Both the position numbers and the translations under genes were made by a program. DNA of 64,000 nt, taken from positions 56,949,108-57,013,107 of the forward strand of contig CM067367.1 in NCBI GenBank assembly GCA_034401795.1, written 5' to 3'. This document shows, in pieces, positions 51,004 through 62,802 of this stretch. Under the pieces are notes generated by a model. It was given only the letters and a program-made list of their open reading frames with translations. It did not search any database and was not told the origin of the DNA. Positions within the stretch are counted from its first letter, which is position 1. Each line of letters opens with the position of its first letter. The DNA comes from Chaetoderma sp. LZ-2023a (lineage: Eukaryota > Mollusca > Caudofoveata > Chaetodermatida > Chaetodermatidae).

Positions 51004-51862
51004 TCTAGGTGTACATATTTTGATGAGGTATCCTCATTTTTTTTATATATTTCACATTTAATCAATGGGAACATCCACTTTTTTGGACTGCATCAGTCTT
51101 CACCAATGGGGAGATGATGACAGCAGCCAACTTCCACAAGGTCAGTCTTGTGTATGTGTTGTCCATGGTTAATTGTAATGTCACATGACCCTTCGTTATT
51201 AATATGGTGATGGTACGTGTTTTATGTGATTCATTATTGAGAGTATACGAAAATGAAGCTTTTTCATTTAATGTCCTATAGTACATGGCACTTGTACATA
51301 GAGAGCGTATGGGACATTGAGGTCACTCAGTCTTCCTCCCAAGAGGAGAGGGGTGGGGGGGGAGCGCATATGACAGGGAAGTAGGGATATTGTCTCAGCC
51401 ATCGGTTGTGTTACCCGATGTTCAATTCTATCTCTGGTTGTGTTTCCACACAATTTCAGAAGTTTAAGTGCCTTAAACGCAGAAAAGCGCATAGGGAAGA
51501 GCTTGTCTTTTGACCTCGCCTCCCTCCCGCCGAATTCGCTGTGGAATTCTGGCAATATCAAAGAGTATTAGGGAGGTAAGTATACTCTTGAAGTGAAATA
51601 AACAAAATCACGGATTTCTTTTTTCACGAGAGAGTTGATACTTACCTCCCTTATACGGACCCGACCTCCGCCCCACAGAGGCTCGGTCTTCAGGCTCTCG
51701 TAAAGTTGCATAGTGTCAGCCAATAAATTAGTCAGAGGAAGTACTAGTCTGTGCATGCGCGGTGGTTGGGGCTAGCATCCGCCAGACTCATCTGACTACC
51801 TGCCCAGTAGGGGCACCTAACTTTTTTAATCTGAGTTTTTATTGAGTGAAAGCCGATATTTA

Positions 51863-52042
51863 AGGGTGTGCAGACTAGTTGCTTGCCCTTCCATCTGCCT
51901 GCCCTACCTCCCTGTCTGCCTGCCTGTCTGCCTGCCTACCTATCTTATATCATCTTTCAACCATCTACTCATCTCTGTCTCGCTGTTGATATTGTGAAAT
52001 CTATGTGTTTCTATTATCATAATAGATTGGTGCTTGGATAGG
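51863..52042. repeat. simple-sequence CTGC/CCTG-rich stretch
   Basis: Repeated CTGCCTGYC units near 51895-51940, then plain AT-rich sequence up to the hAT target duplication. Confidence 0.6.
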
Positions 52043-52050
52043 GTTGAAAG

Positions 52051-53470
52051 TAGAGCTGGGCGGTCTGACGGTAGTACCGTGAAGACCGCGGTATACCGCG
52101 AACCGATACCGTGACAGTTGACATTTCCAAATACCGTGAATACCGTCCATAAGGTTTGAGCAATATTTGAGAAATATATTCATAAAATCTCACTTGACCT
52201 TATAAGTGCTAATAGTGCCAAAAATACAGGCATCCCTAACTATTAGCCGAGTTGAGGTGAAAGGGTCGTTGTAAAAACAAACATCAAGACATCACTTACA
52301 AAATAATGACAGGCAGAATTGTATGTCAAACGTACGTCTTGAAAGTCTCACAGTAAAATTATTTTATTTAAAACATCTAAACTCATTCTCTGGCCGTCCG
52401 CCGGTAGTAATTACACTATAATATATTCCCTATTCTCGTTTCTATTATTTGTAATTTATTACTCCAAGCATTTTGTCACCGAACAAACACGCTAGAATAA
52501 CAAAATAACATACAAACTGCGTGCTATTCAAACACAACAGCAATCTCGCAAAGACGTATCTGATTGGTTGTTCATGAACTCGACTGTGGGAAAATACATT
52601 ACTATGCTGAATTTATCAACATAGCTAGCGCCGTTTTGATCACGTGCTAATTAATACCAATGAGCAGCGTTGGTCGTTATTTTTATTTTTCTGGCTTGTT
52701 TTAAGAAATTTCTTTAAATTTCTCCTTGGGAATAAAATCAAATCAAATACAAATTATAGTGTTTTAGTTTTTGTAAGTCATTTTTCAACTGGCTACACGT
52801 CGGAAGTTCGCGGAAATAGCTTTTTACACGCATTGTTCACGTGAAGCATGGTGAGTAACGAGTCTGCACATTGGGTACTCGGTAATTATCAGAAGCTTTG
52901 GAATCGGCTATATTCAATGTCGTGTTATATGTATGTGTATAAGGCCTGTTTTCGCGAGTAACATAATATACGACTCCAACAGAAATAAAAGAGTACAACA
53001 CTCACCCCGTTTAAATACTCGTGGATTTTGTCTGGACTCTGTTTATCAAAGCGCTCGACTGCCAAAATAGAATTTACCGCTTGCTGGTCGCACGCATTAA
53101 TAGCAAGAACAATCCAGATTGAAAATAGTGCACCCCAATGTCTCAAACAGCGGGTAATAGTTAGCGAGTCGACCACACCCTTTGACCGATGTTCCCCGTG
53201 AATGATATTACGTACATAAAAATAGTGACCTAATAAAATCGTGAAACTAAACAGTCGCAATAGCCATGTTTTTCTTCTCTAAATCAGGAAGCTGATTTAT
53301 TTATTTTACCTATATTTACCGTTGATTGGAGATGGCAGTGAAAAGGAAATGGAATTTTTTTTTCAAATTTCGTGGCATGCCTCAAGCTCAGATGATGGTA
53401 TACCGTGGTATCGCGGTATTTTTTCATGGTACCGATACCGTCATATAAATATCAGTACCGCCCAGCTCTA
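52051..53470. mobile_element. non-autonomous hAT-like DNA transposon, 1420 bp
   Basis: Terminal inverted repeats TAGAGCTGGGCGGT and ACCGCCCAGCTCTA are perfect complements. The element is flanked by a perfect 8-bp duplication, GTTGAAAG (52043-52050 and 53471-53478), the size made by hAT transposases. Subterminal parts are rich in ACCG/CGGT palindromes (CGGTATACCG). No transposase-like frame is present; the longest frame (minus strand, 52925-53260) resembles nothing I know. Confidence 0.88.
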
Positions 53471-53478
53471 GTTGAAAG

Positions 53479-53639
53479 GTGAGTGGATGTGTGTGTGAGA
53501 GGAATATGATTGTTAATTGAGCACCGACAGTATTGGTGATGTTGAGCACATAGAGCATAAAATGTTATTTGTCTGTTTTCCTATATACTTGTAACATGTT
53601 AGGTATTTATGTACAATTTATTATCTAATTTGTTGTCAG
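53479..53639 (+). other. intron sequence before the first visible CTU2-like exon
   Basis: No coding signal. It ends with a pyrimidine-poor but plausible acceptor, TTGTTGTCAG. Confidence 0.5.
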
Positions 53640-53706
53640 GACAGGTGAGAAGTTTGCTCAACAAGAGATATCAGAGTGGGGTATGGACAGGTGTTCCTTG
53701 TGCCAG
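53640..53706 (+). CDS. CTU2-like exon (a)
   Basis: Acceptor GTTGTCAG, donor CAG|GTAAGA. Encodes a short acidic/aromatic segment ending CSLCQ, where CSLC is the first half of a likely zinc site. Confidence 0.6.
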
Positions 53707-56700
53707 GTAAGAATTAAAGGACTTTATGCATACATATACACCATAGATTCAGATTTTGATTTCAATATTGTATAATTATCTCGCCTAGCCAGATGGGCCA
53801 AGTGAGCTTATGGCATGATAACCCCCTGTCACCAGCTTATCGCCTGTCTGTCAAATCTTTTAAAATGCTACTCATTACACTCTTAACACATATTTACCAC
53901 ATTTAAATTTTATTGGCCAACTTTTTGGTTTCGATTTCATAAAATGATCTGGAAATTGTTCAATGTTAAATCATTTGGGTGAATTTCAATTAAAGGTGGC
54001 TGGTAAGACGATATGGTGGTAGGCTTCAGAAAATTATACAGAAATTTGATTGGTCACTTATTTCATTGGCCATTTTGGATTTCTGAAAATGTTCAGGAAT
54101 TTGTTTAAAAGACTACTAAACCACACAGCCCCAATTTGTGCTTTTAAAACATAAAAATGTATGTGTTTTCAATTATTTAGGCAGCGATCGTGGATTTCCC
54201 AAAATGGCCAGGAAATCGTTTAACAGCTTACTTAAATGTCTGTAAATGTCCAAGAAAATGGTTAAAAGACTACTACTCATTAACCAAACATTCCTAGAAA
54301 GACCTTAGGATAGTAAGTTTCAGAAAACTTATGCAGAAATTTGATTCACCATCTTGGATTTCCAAAAATATTCACTCAGCCACAATTTTTGGTTTGAAAA
54401 CTAATTTCGATGTATCTGGCGAGAATTGTTAAATTTCTGGCAAAAAGTTTAAGGGTTCTACATACATGACACTTTCTCCTTGGAATGCCAATGTGCCAGT
54501 TTACTTGGGGGTCCTTTTTCTACACTCTGGTCATCACTCATCAACCTTTACTTTAAAACACCTTTTAAACTGCTTTGTGGATTTGGACTAAATTTGTATA
54601 GGATCCTATGGTGGTAAACTCCATAACTTCTCTCTTCAGAATTTTGTTTGCTCACCTTGGATTTTCATTCCAGTGATAAATTTGTCAAAATAGACTTCTT
54701 GAACTGCAAACGAACATTCCTCAAGACCATTGTAAAGCTTGTAAAGGTTTTCATCTGCTTGACAATTAAAGAGTTAACAGCTCACCTCAAAACTTGACTG
54801 ATCAGTGCATCCACATAAAACAAATATTTCTGCTTTCTCCAAAGAGTATTTTTGTTTCCAATTCCAGTCCCCTCTGGACACTGATGTGGGACCTGCATCA
54901 GCTCTAGCAGCTAGTCAATTTTCCAAAGGTTTGTCCAGAAAACTACAGTCACATGATGATCTTCCAGATGACAGGTAACCAGGGAATGGAATTAAGGCTG
55001 TTAACCTAGGGATAGTAGAGATTTTGTAAGCCTCCCTGCCTGCCTGCCTACCTTCCTGCCTCATGATACTCTGGAGCTGTAAGTCAGGAAGTTACTGATC
55101 CGATTTTGCTCAGATTTAACACAAGAATTGATGATCTGGTAAACTAGGATCAGCAGAATAAAAAACTGAAAGAAAGATGAGAAGAATTAGTGTTTGTGAT
55201 CTTTGATTGCTGTTATAGCAGTAACTTTGTCGTCAACACAATATTTCATACATCGACATTTGTATTGCACATATTGCATCTGGTTTGTAATAGCTGACAG
55301 GCTTCACTTTACTCATGAATAGCAATATCACACTAATAACATGAACGCCATAACTCTAATTAGTCTCTCTAGATGTGCGTGCGTGTGAACATGAGCATGC
55401 ACGTGTGCCCACCACTATAATTCACTTTCTGCTTGATGGTTCTTCACCACACTTCGGTAGGAGGTTGCCGGGGTTCCTGAAGAACCTGCTTGATTTTGGT
55501 GGGTGGGGTGGAGGATGGTGTGCGTGCATGCAAGAATTAAGAAGTCAAATGCTAGGATCATAGAAAATGGGGGTTGAGCAAGACTTGGAATTCTCCTGAA
55601 AGTTTGTGAAAACACAATAATCTTAGTTTTAACATCTCTCATCACTGTTTTGTATTATCATTATTACCAGACTAAACATAGCTTTTTCAACAAGATTTAG
55701 TGTTGACACTCTGCATTACTACTATAGATTAGTTTTAGTATGGTTAAAATGGTTAACTTTAGCTGCTAATGTCAATATCTACATCTTAATGTCTTCTTTT
55801 TCAGCCAGTGCAGCAAATCTAATTTGCAGTGTGCTCTGTGTTATGGTTGTCGCCTTCTCACGCAGTCTCTGGTAATTAATGATTGTGTCTGGTTTTAATG
55901 ATTATAGTATTCATCCATCTGATACTTTGTGAACTATGATTAATTATAGTCAAACGTGTGTGCATCGAGTGCAGTAATCTGACTAGCTAGCTCGTTAACT
56001 ATCCTGCACCAGTGAGGTCAGTAATTTCAATACTACAAAAGTATTAACATCAGATTCAAAATGCTGAGCAGTCATCATTCAATACATATAAGCATGTCAA
56101 TATTTCAATAAATAATATATTCTTGGTGAAAAGATGCTTTTCTAATGTATGTCAGTGTTCCCATGTCCTGTTCAGTCCGCATCTTCATTCATTTCTCAGA
56201 TACATGAGTGACAAATCAGATCCCTCCATTGGCATTTCAGCACAATGGCATATTGGTTACAAATCATATTAACCCTTTAATGGTCCAATTTTCTCACAAC
56301 ATTCAAAATAATTTCTTATTGAATGTCCATTTGCCGGCCAAGAGAGGACTATTTTTGAAAATTTATCACTGGAATGGCTCGGTTATTGAGCCAGTCATTC
56401 CAGTGATAAATTTTCAAAAATAGTCTTCTCTTGGCCTGCAAATGAACATTCTTCAAGACCATTGCAGAGGCCAGTTTTGGCCGGCTTGACCATTAAAGGG
56501 TTAAATAGGCTTACTTTACTATGCGAGATTCCATATCCACGCACAGTTGATGTACCATATCAATGCTCAGGTGCAGTAATTATAATAGCTTCCCAGTCTA
56601 TATAGATTATACCCTGTGATCAGAGCCATCCCCACATACACTCGGGTACTATAGCTTTTAACACTTGCATTTCACAATGTACAGCAATCATCTTGTGCTT

Positions 56701-59137
56701 TTAACTCCTCTTGTATCAATGTGCTCAAAATGTTATATCAACTTTAACTCTTAAATTTTTACAAGGAAATTTCAATTTTCTAATAGAAAATGTCCATTTG
56801 TTGATCAAGAGAAGACCATTTTTGAAAATTTACCACTGGAATGACTGGTTCGGTTATCGAGCCAGTCATTCCAGTGGTAAATTTTCAAAAATAGTCTTCT
56901 CTTGGTCTGCAAATGGACATTTCTCAAGACCACTGCAGAAGCTGTTTTTGGCTGATTTGAGTGTTAAAGGGTTAAGCATCAAGATTTGTCAAGAAGCCAT
57001 TTGCAAGCCAAGAGAAGACTATGTCTGTAAATTTACCTTTGAATTTACAAAAATAACTTGTCCTGCAATTGAGTATCTCAAGACAACTGCAGAGGCCGGC
57101 TTGACCATTAGAAGGTTAATGATCAAGAAAATATACAGTTTTGCTTAATCAGTGCCCATTTGCAGGCCAAGAGACGACAAATTTAGAACATTTTATCACT
57201 GGAATTACTGGCTCCGTTACCGAGTCAAAAATAGGCTTCTCTTGTCCCTTGTCCCAAAATTGGAAATGGAGATGGATGCAGTTTTGGCATGCTTGACCAT
57301 TATAGGGTTAAGTTGAGACAAGAGGGCTTAAGTATTGTAGTTTCTTGTATTATGAGTGTTTATGTTTAATTGATTTCTTTAGGATGATATGCAGACCTTA
57401 CCTGAATATGTGCTACAGGATCCAAGATTGCAACTAACAAACAGGTATGAACAACAGCTGGACAAGAACATCCATCCAGGAAATATGCCAGCGCTGAAGG
57501 GTGTCTGGTAGGAGATATCCCCATCATTTTGGTATTGAGGGAGGATCAAAAGGCAAATCCCAAAGGGCCAAGTGACCTTGTGCCATGGCGGCTGTCCATC
57601 ATCCGTCCGTCAAATCACATCTCATTTATGCTTTGACCGATTTCAACCAAATTTGGCTGAAAGTATCCTGTGGTGGTAGGCTCCAGAACTGCTATACATA
57701 ATTTTGATTAGTCAATTTTTCTGGTGGCCATCTTGGAAAATATTCCGGAAAGCATTTGAAATGCTACTCCTCCAATATAAATGGCCCAATTTCAACGAAA
57801 CTTGGGTGCACTAATTTTATCCTGGTAGGCTTCAACACTTCTAATGAGAATTCTGATTAGTCAGTATTTCCGACGGCTATGTTGGATTTTGTGAAAATTT
57901 CAGAAATCAGTTAAAAGCCTACTTCTCATAAACCACTTGGCCGATTTCATCCAAACTCGGTTGGGAGGACCCTAGCTTGGTACGATTCAGAACTTGTATT
58001 CAGAATTTTGATTGATCTATTTTTTCGGCGTCCATCTAGAATATTTTTTTAAATCGTTTAAAGCGCTAATCCTCATTAACCGATTGGGAAATTTCAACCA
58101 GACTTGGCTGAAAGGATACCAGGCTGGTAGATTTCAGACCATGTATACAGAATTTTGATTGGTTAATTTTCCTGGTGGCCTACTCCCTTATTTACCACTT
58201 GGCCGAATTCAAGCAAACTCAGTTGGAAGGTCCCTAGAGTAGTATGCTTCAGACATATATAGAATTTTGATTCATAATTTTTTTTGATGGCCATCTTATA
58301 CTACTCCTCATTAACGCTTTGGGCAATTTCAACCAGACATAGCTGGAAGGACACTAGCCTGGTATGGTTCAGAACATGTATACAGAATTTTGATTGGTAA
58401 ATTTTTCCAGTAGGCATCTCAGATTTTGTGAAAATATTGGGAGATCAGTTTAAACGCTACTCATTAACAACTTGAACGATTTCAAGCAAACTCGTTTGGG
58501 AGGATCCTAGAGTTGTATGCTTTAGAACTTGTCTTGAATTTTTACGAAAAATTATGGGAAACTGTTTAAGATGCTACTCCTCATTAACTGCTTAGGCAGT
58601 TTCAACCAGTATGGTTCAGAGTTTGTGTACAGAATTTTGATTGGCCGATTTGTTTTGCGGCCATTTTTAATTTTCTGAAAAATTTGTAGAAATCGTTTAA
58701 AACGCTACTCATTAACCGCTTGTTCCAATGGCTATCTTGTTTCCAAATTGACATCTCAGGAGCTGCTGTACGGATCAGGCTGAAATTCATTAGATTTAAT
58801 TTCATCGATAACTGAGGGTGATTAACGCTTTTCAAGATAATGTGATCATTGATAAAACATGGTTGCCATGGAACAATCAAAATTTTGAGTTTGATGGCCA
58901 TATTGGATTTAGGTATAGGCTGGATGAAACCTAAGGTTGAATCTGATTGTGTGGTCAGCGTTCATCATTAATTTCCTGCTAAATATTGATTGTACTGAAT
59001 TCCCAATTTTGTATTTTATGTCCTGTTACTGTGGAATTAAAAATATTGTCTGTTCAAATGCTAATTCTCATTTCAGGGATGAAATGAAAGCGGCTATCTC
59101 TGACTTTCTGTTGCCAGATGATGACAGTAATACCTGA
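53640..59137 (+). CDS. CTU2-like protein (cytosolic tRNA 2-thiolation subunit 2), last five exons
   Basis: Exons 53640-53706, 54868-54974, 55805-55871, 57383-57444 and 59077-59137 join in a consistent frame (phases 0, 2, 0, 2) with canonical AG/GT borders and end in TGA. The roughly 120-residue product has CSLC in the first exon, CALCYGC in the third, TLPEYVLQDPRL in the fourth and a final AISDFLLPDDD. Paired Cys motifs followed by a Pro-rich link and an I-x-D-F/Y-L-L ending fit the C-terminus of CTU2/NCS2, partner of CTU1 in making the 2-thio group of wobble uridine in cytosolic tRNAs. The identification rests on remembered family features, not a search. The N-terminal two thirds are not in the window. 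Confidence 0.6.
53785..54790. repeat. degenerate intronic repeat array (CTU2 intron)
   Basis: Opens with a GGCCAAGTGAGCTTATGGCATG motif cluster and contains diverged monomers around GGCCATTTTGGATTTCTGAAAA and AGTTTCAGAAAACTTATGCAG. The same family recurs at 57570-58910. It includes a partial piggyBac-like MITE at about 54666-54780. Confidence 0.6.
54868..54974 (+). CDS. CTU2-like exon (b)
   Basis: Acceptor CAATTCCAG, donor GACAG|GTAACC. Starts SPLDTD and is otherwise Ser/Ala-rich, probably a variable loop between the two Cys motifs. Confidence 0.58.
55805..55871 (+). CDS. CTU2-like exon (c)
   Basis: Acceptor TCTTTTTCAG, donor CTG|GTAATT. Encodes QCALCYGCRLL, the second Cys cluster. Confidence 0.62.
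56273..56500. mobile_element. piggyBac-like MITE, copy 1
   Basis: 228 bp with terminal inverted repeats CCCTTTAATGGTC / GACCATTAAAGGG flanked on both sides by TTAA, the piggyBac target duplication. The interior is a long inverted repeat (GGCCAAGAGAGGACTA with its complement, and CACTGGAATGGCT with its complement) that could form a hairpin of more than 60 bp. No coding capacity. Confidence 0.82.
56748..56971. mobile_element. piggyBac-like MITE, copy 2 (diverged)
   Basis: Same hairpin interior as copy 1 and TTAA at both borders, but the left terminal repeat has decayed (CTCTTAAAT against AAAGGG at the right). Confidence 0.72.
56985..57310. repeat. two further degraded MITE copies
   Basis: Segments about 56985-57119 and 57150-57310 retain the GCCAAGAGAAGACTA block, the ACTGGAATTACTGGCT block and right termini GACCATTAGAAGGTTAA and GACCATTATAGGGTTAA. 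Both lack good left ends. Confidence 0.6.
57383..57444 (+). CDS. CTU2-like exon (d)
   Basis: Acceptor TTTCTTTAG, donor ACAG|GTATGA. Encodes the LPEYVL segment. Confidence 0.6.
57570..58915. repeat. degenerate ~130-bp tandem repeat array (last CTU2 intron)
   Basis: About nine diverged monomers, each carrying variants of GATTTCAACCAAACTTGGCTG, ACAGAATTTTGATTGGT and GGCCATCTTGGATTTTGTG. The array opens with GCCAAGTGACCTTGTGCCATGG, also seen at 53795, and in inverted, diverged form at about 60495-60565. Confidence 0.65.
59077..59137 (+). CDS. CTU2-like last exon
   Basis: Acceptor TCATTTCAG. Encodes the terminal helix-like RDEMKAAISDFLLPDDD and stops with TGA at 59135-59137. Confidence 0.62.
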
Positions 59138-59639
59138 GTACAGACCACATATCAATAACAGACTTTCATACAGTTATATTACTACGGACATATAAGTCAG
59201 CACTGCATTGTAGAGGATAGAGGCATGGATAATGAGTGCACTGCTAAGAGCTGTTATGACTAAGGTGTATTGTCCTTGCTGACACAGTATAATCATATAA
59301 TGTACACTTTATGTAACTGTTAACATTCTATTAGCACACAGATTACTGTCATTGAATGGAGGGGTTTCCATTTCTAGCTATGAGCAGCCCATTTCTAGTC
59401 AACCTCCGCCCACTTTGTAAGCGGGTTGGAATCAATTTTATCACTGTGAACCTGTTGACTATTTTGAAACTAATTGGTCTGGGAACTGTTGCTGTCGATA
59501 GCAGAAACAGAATCCAGTCATATTTGTTTCAAAATATTAAAACAGAATGTTTATTAAATTGTAAATTCACCAAAGACATACAGTTCAGACACTTTCGTGA
59601 CAGACTTTTACAACCTTGTGATGGACCTATGTCCTTTTG
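59138..59639 (+). other. probable 3' UTR and downstream sequence
   Basis: No clear AATAAA signal close to the stop, and no frame that I recognise. The nearest AATAAA motifs are at about 60154 and 60359, so the UTR may extend past the minisatellite. Confidence 0.4.
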
Positions 59640-60120
59640 ATTGTGATGTCAGCTAACAAGTGACATTTCATCATGATGTCAGCTAACAAGTGACATATTT
59701 CATCATGATGTCAGCTAACATGTGACACATTTGATCGTGATGTCAGCTAAAAAGTGGCACGTGATCGTGATGTCAGCTAACAAGTGACATATTTGATCGT
59801 AATGTCAGCTAACAAGTGACATATTTGATCGTGATGTCAACTAACAAGTGACACATTTGATCACGATGTCAGCTAACAAGTGACACATTTGATCATGATG
59901 TCAGTTAACAAGTGACATTTGATTGTGATGTCAGCTAACAAGTGACACATTAGATCATGATGTCAGTTATCAAGGGACATTTGATTGTGATGTCAGCTAA
60001 CAAGTGACATATTTGATCATGATGTCAGCTAACAAGTGACACATTTGATCATGATGTCAGTTAACAAGTGACATTTGATTGTGATGTCAGCTAACAAGTG
60101 ACATTTGATTATGATGTGAG
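59640..60120. repeat. minisatellite, ~30-bp unit, about 16 copies
   Basis: Tandem units of the form GATGTCAGCTAACAAGTGACA plus a short ATTTGATCRT linker, 28-33 bases each, with scattered substitutions. There are no spacers of independent sequence, so this is not a CRISPR array. Confidence 0.9.
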
Positions 60121-61215
60121 ATACTTAAATGATAGATGGGATCCCTCTTCCAATAAAAATGTTGATGTTTAATAAATTTTCAGAAATGCACATATTGATT
60201 GGTGCACTGTGTCAGCATTGTCCTGCGCAGTGTCATTCATTCTTCACAGATATACTTCTTGGAGCACCTTGACCATGAGGCAGCTGATATGAGTTATGTT
60301 GATATTTAATCTAACAGATGTACCTCTGTATCCATGATATGTATAGATATTTTTTAAAATAAAAATGTAATTATTTAATTCAGATTTTAGTTTAATTTTA
60401 CATGTAAGTACAATCTTCTCCCCAATTCTGAAATGACTGCCTCAATAATCATTATATCCATCTTTCATGAAAAATCAACAACTAAGAAAAGCGTGATTTT
60501 GATTTGCTGACAGATGGATGACAGGCGGAGAGCCATGCCATGGCATAAGATCACAAGACCATCTTTAATCTCTTATCCATAAATTACTAACAAGATGCTT
60601 AATATCCTGCCGCTCATCTGGAATATTAAAATGTGTGCAAAGACTTGATTATCCGACTAAGCACTTGAAGGACTGCTAAATTATTAAAAGATAGAAGGTA
60701 AAATGAAACACTTATTTGCTAATGCTAGTAATTTCTATGAAACGGTTCAGAAGAAATAGATAATTTTTCAAAATCCCCCTAAATAAAGTCCAAGATAGAT
60801 GCCTAATGCAAGTTTCTTGGTCTGTGTTGTCGATTAAATATGCCAAGTTTTAGTCTAAACTGTTCCAGTGTTCCAGAGACAAGTACATTTTTTGTGAAAA
60901 ATTATGTCATCAACATGGATGTTAAACCAGTTTACCAATCCGCTTCTATTAAACAAATATAAATCTACAAGTCCTACATCCAGTTTGAAATCAGTTGGCA
61001 AAGCGATTTCAGAAGATTTTTAAAGGCAATTCTAAAAATGGTAGAAAATCCAACATGGCCACAGGCCAAACACACCAATCAGCTTCGTTTGAACAAATTT
61101 GGATTCCTGTGTTCTCAGATGTTTCCTGTCTAATCTAGTTAAGATAAACTCTGCTTCTTAAGAAGTTGTTTGAATCTTCCCATTCTTCCTATGGGACCTT
61201 TGCTGGGAAAACAGT
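60121..61215. other. noncoding AT-rich sequence
   Basis: No gene recognised. It includes an inverted copy of the intronic repeat leader near 60495-60565. Confidence 0.45.
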
Positions 61216-61497
61216 CATGCCAATCCTTATTAGTCTCCTACCAGTAAAACCGGGGGGACTATAGGTTTGCACTCCGTCTGTCGCAGTTGGTTTTCTGCAA
61301 TTTTTTTCAGCTTTCAAGACTTTCAATCTCCTTCACCATATATAGCTGCTACTGCCATGCCAATCCTTATTAGTCTCCTACCAGTAAAACCGGGGGGACT
61401 ATAGGTTTGCACTCCGTCTGTCGCAGTTGGTTTTCTGCAGGGTTTTTTCAGCTTTCAAGACTTTTTCATTCTCCTTCACCATATATAGCTGCTACTG
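61216..61497. repeat. tandem duplication of a ~138-bp segment
   Basis: Two adjacent copies starting CATGCCAATCCTTATTAG (at about 61216 and 61354) that are nearly identical, including a GGGGGGACTATAGG box and the end CACCATATATAGC. High identity implies a recent duplication. Confidence 0.85.
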
Positions 61498-62740
61498 TCA
61501 ATTTTTAATGGATTTTTTTACTCAATCGCTATAGATTTATATCACCAGGTAGGGGACATGTATTGCAAAGCAATACTTACAGAATGCTTGTTTCCAAAGT
61601 TGTTGGTCCCGATCCCAGGTTGATTCATAATAATGAACAAGAGCTCCACAAATGGTGCATAATACCCCTTCATGATAGGTTTCTTCCTTAGACCTATTCC
61701 AATCATCCTATGAAGTTTCAAAACGATTCGATAAATGGTAGCAGAGTTATCATGCAGAAACCCACCCGTAAACACCATCACATAATACCCCTCCAAAAAT
61801 TAGTTACCTCTCTGGGATGTAGAAATTGAGTGTAACTCATGACCATCTCGGTCACTACTTCAGCACTAATAAACTAGTTGCTGGCTATGTCACTCTGGTT
61901 AGTTGTCGTGGAGTCACGTGACAGCATGGATTGGTAGACTGCTGGTATGCTATACCCATCGTCTTGTTTTATGGTTGGTTGATGTTTGTAGATGTCAATA
62001 GCCTCTGACTTTTCATTTGAATAAGTTGGTCTTGATGTTAATGACTGAGGCATTGCTGGTGTCTTCCATTTTAGATAAGATATTTGAATCTGTTTCAAAT
62101 ATAGACCAAGTTGACCAATGAACTGCATTTGAACAAACTTGAATCTTTATGCCCAAAGATGTCGCCTGCAAAATTTTGTTGAAATTGGCCTCCTTGTCGG
62201 ACTGATGAAATCACCACAGCATATAAGCAAGCTCATTTGGTCTTTCAGGCCAAGTGACCTAACAGATAAGAACAATCAGAGATTGTAGACATTTACCTTA
62301 GAAAGCGGACAAGGGCCACGCAACTGTAGCGATGAACATTTATGGTTGGTTCTATATGGAAATTGCATCCAATAACACTCTGACTTAGAAAAGAAACAAC
62401 TAGACTAAGTTCCAAGTTTATACCAGCACAGCAGAGGTACATATGTAGAGGTAGCTTTGTAGACCATTCATGTGTACATATTGCCATATTAATTCCTCTA
62501 AGTTTTGTGTCTTGTGAATTTGATGAAATTTCCTCTTGGATGCAATAATTGTGGTACAGCCAGCAGTGTGCACATGCACATCTAGCTTTGTGGCACAGTT
62601 AGAAAATAGGAGTGTGTGTACTATAGAAGCTAGCTATGCAGTTTTGTCAAAGCTATGGAGAGATTAGTTTCAAAATGTTCAACAGCTTAAAGGTCTCGTG
62701 TTCCATTAAATATAGACATCTTTGCACGAGATATGAGATG
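61498..62740. other. no gene recognised
   Basis: Only short frames on either strand, with no domain or splice pattern that I can support. Confidence 0.4.
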
Positions 62741-62752
62741 CCTGTTCAATTT

Positions 62753-62802
62753 ACCCAGCATGCAATGCTACCCGGCGTGCAATGCTACCCAGCATGCAAT
62801 AC
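62753..62802. repeat. 21-bp direct repeat around CAGCATGCAATGCTACC
   Basis: Two and a half units of ACCCAGCATGCAATGCT(A), each containing the palindrome GCATGC or its GCGTGC variant. Confidence 0.65.

Larger units (their letters stand above)
49235..51862 (+). mobile_element. DIRS copy S (family 2), truncated and decayed
   Basis: Begins in RNase H (GTATACAGATGCATCGATGG) and ends within the right terminal repeat at GCCGATATTTA, without the terminal 65 bases that T has. Contains the RNase H-to-YR region, a 3' region with G-run and the ICR (51552-51650). More diverged from T than the family-1 copies are from one another. Confidence 0.85.

Noticed and set aside
52925..53260. Transposase gene inside the hAT-like element
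   Set aside because: 111 codons, minus strand, no hAT dimerisation or BED motifs; likely chance.
59640..60120. CRISPR-like array
   Set aside because: Units are contiguous and all similar, with no unique spacers, and the genome is animal.
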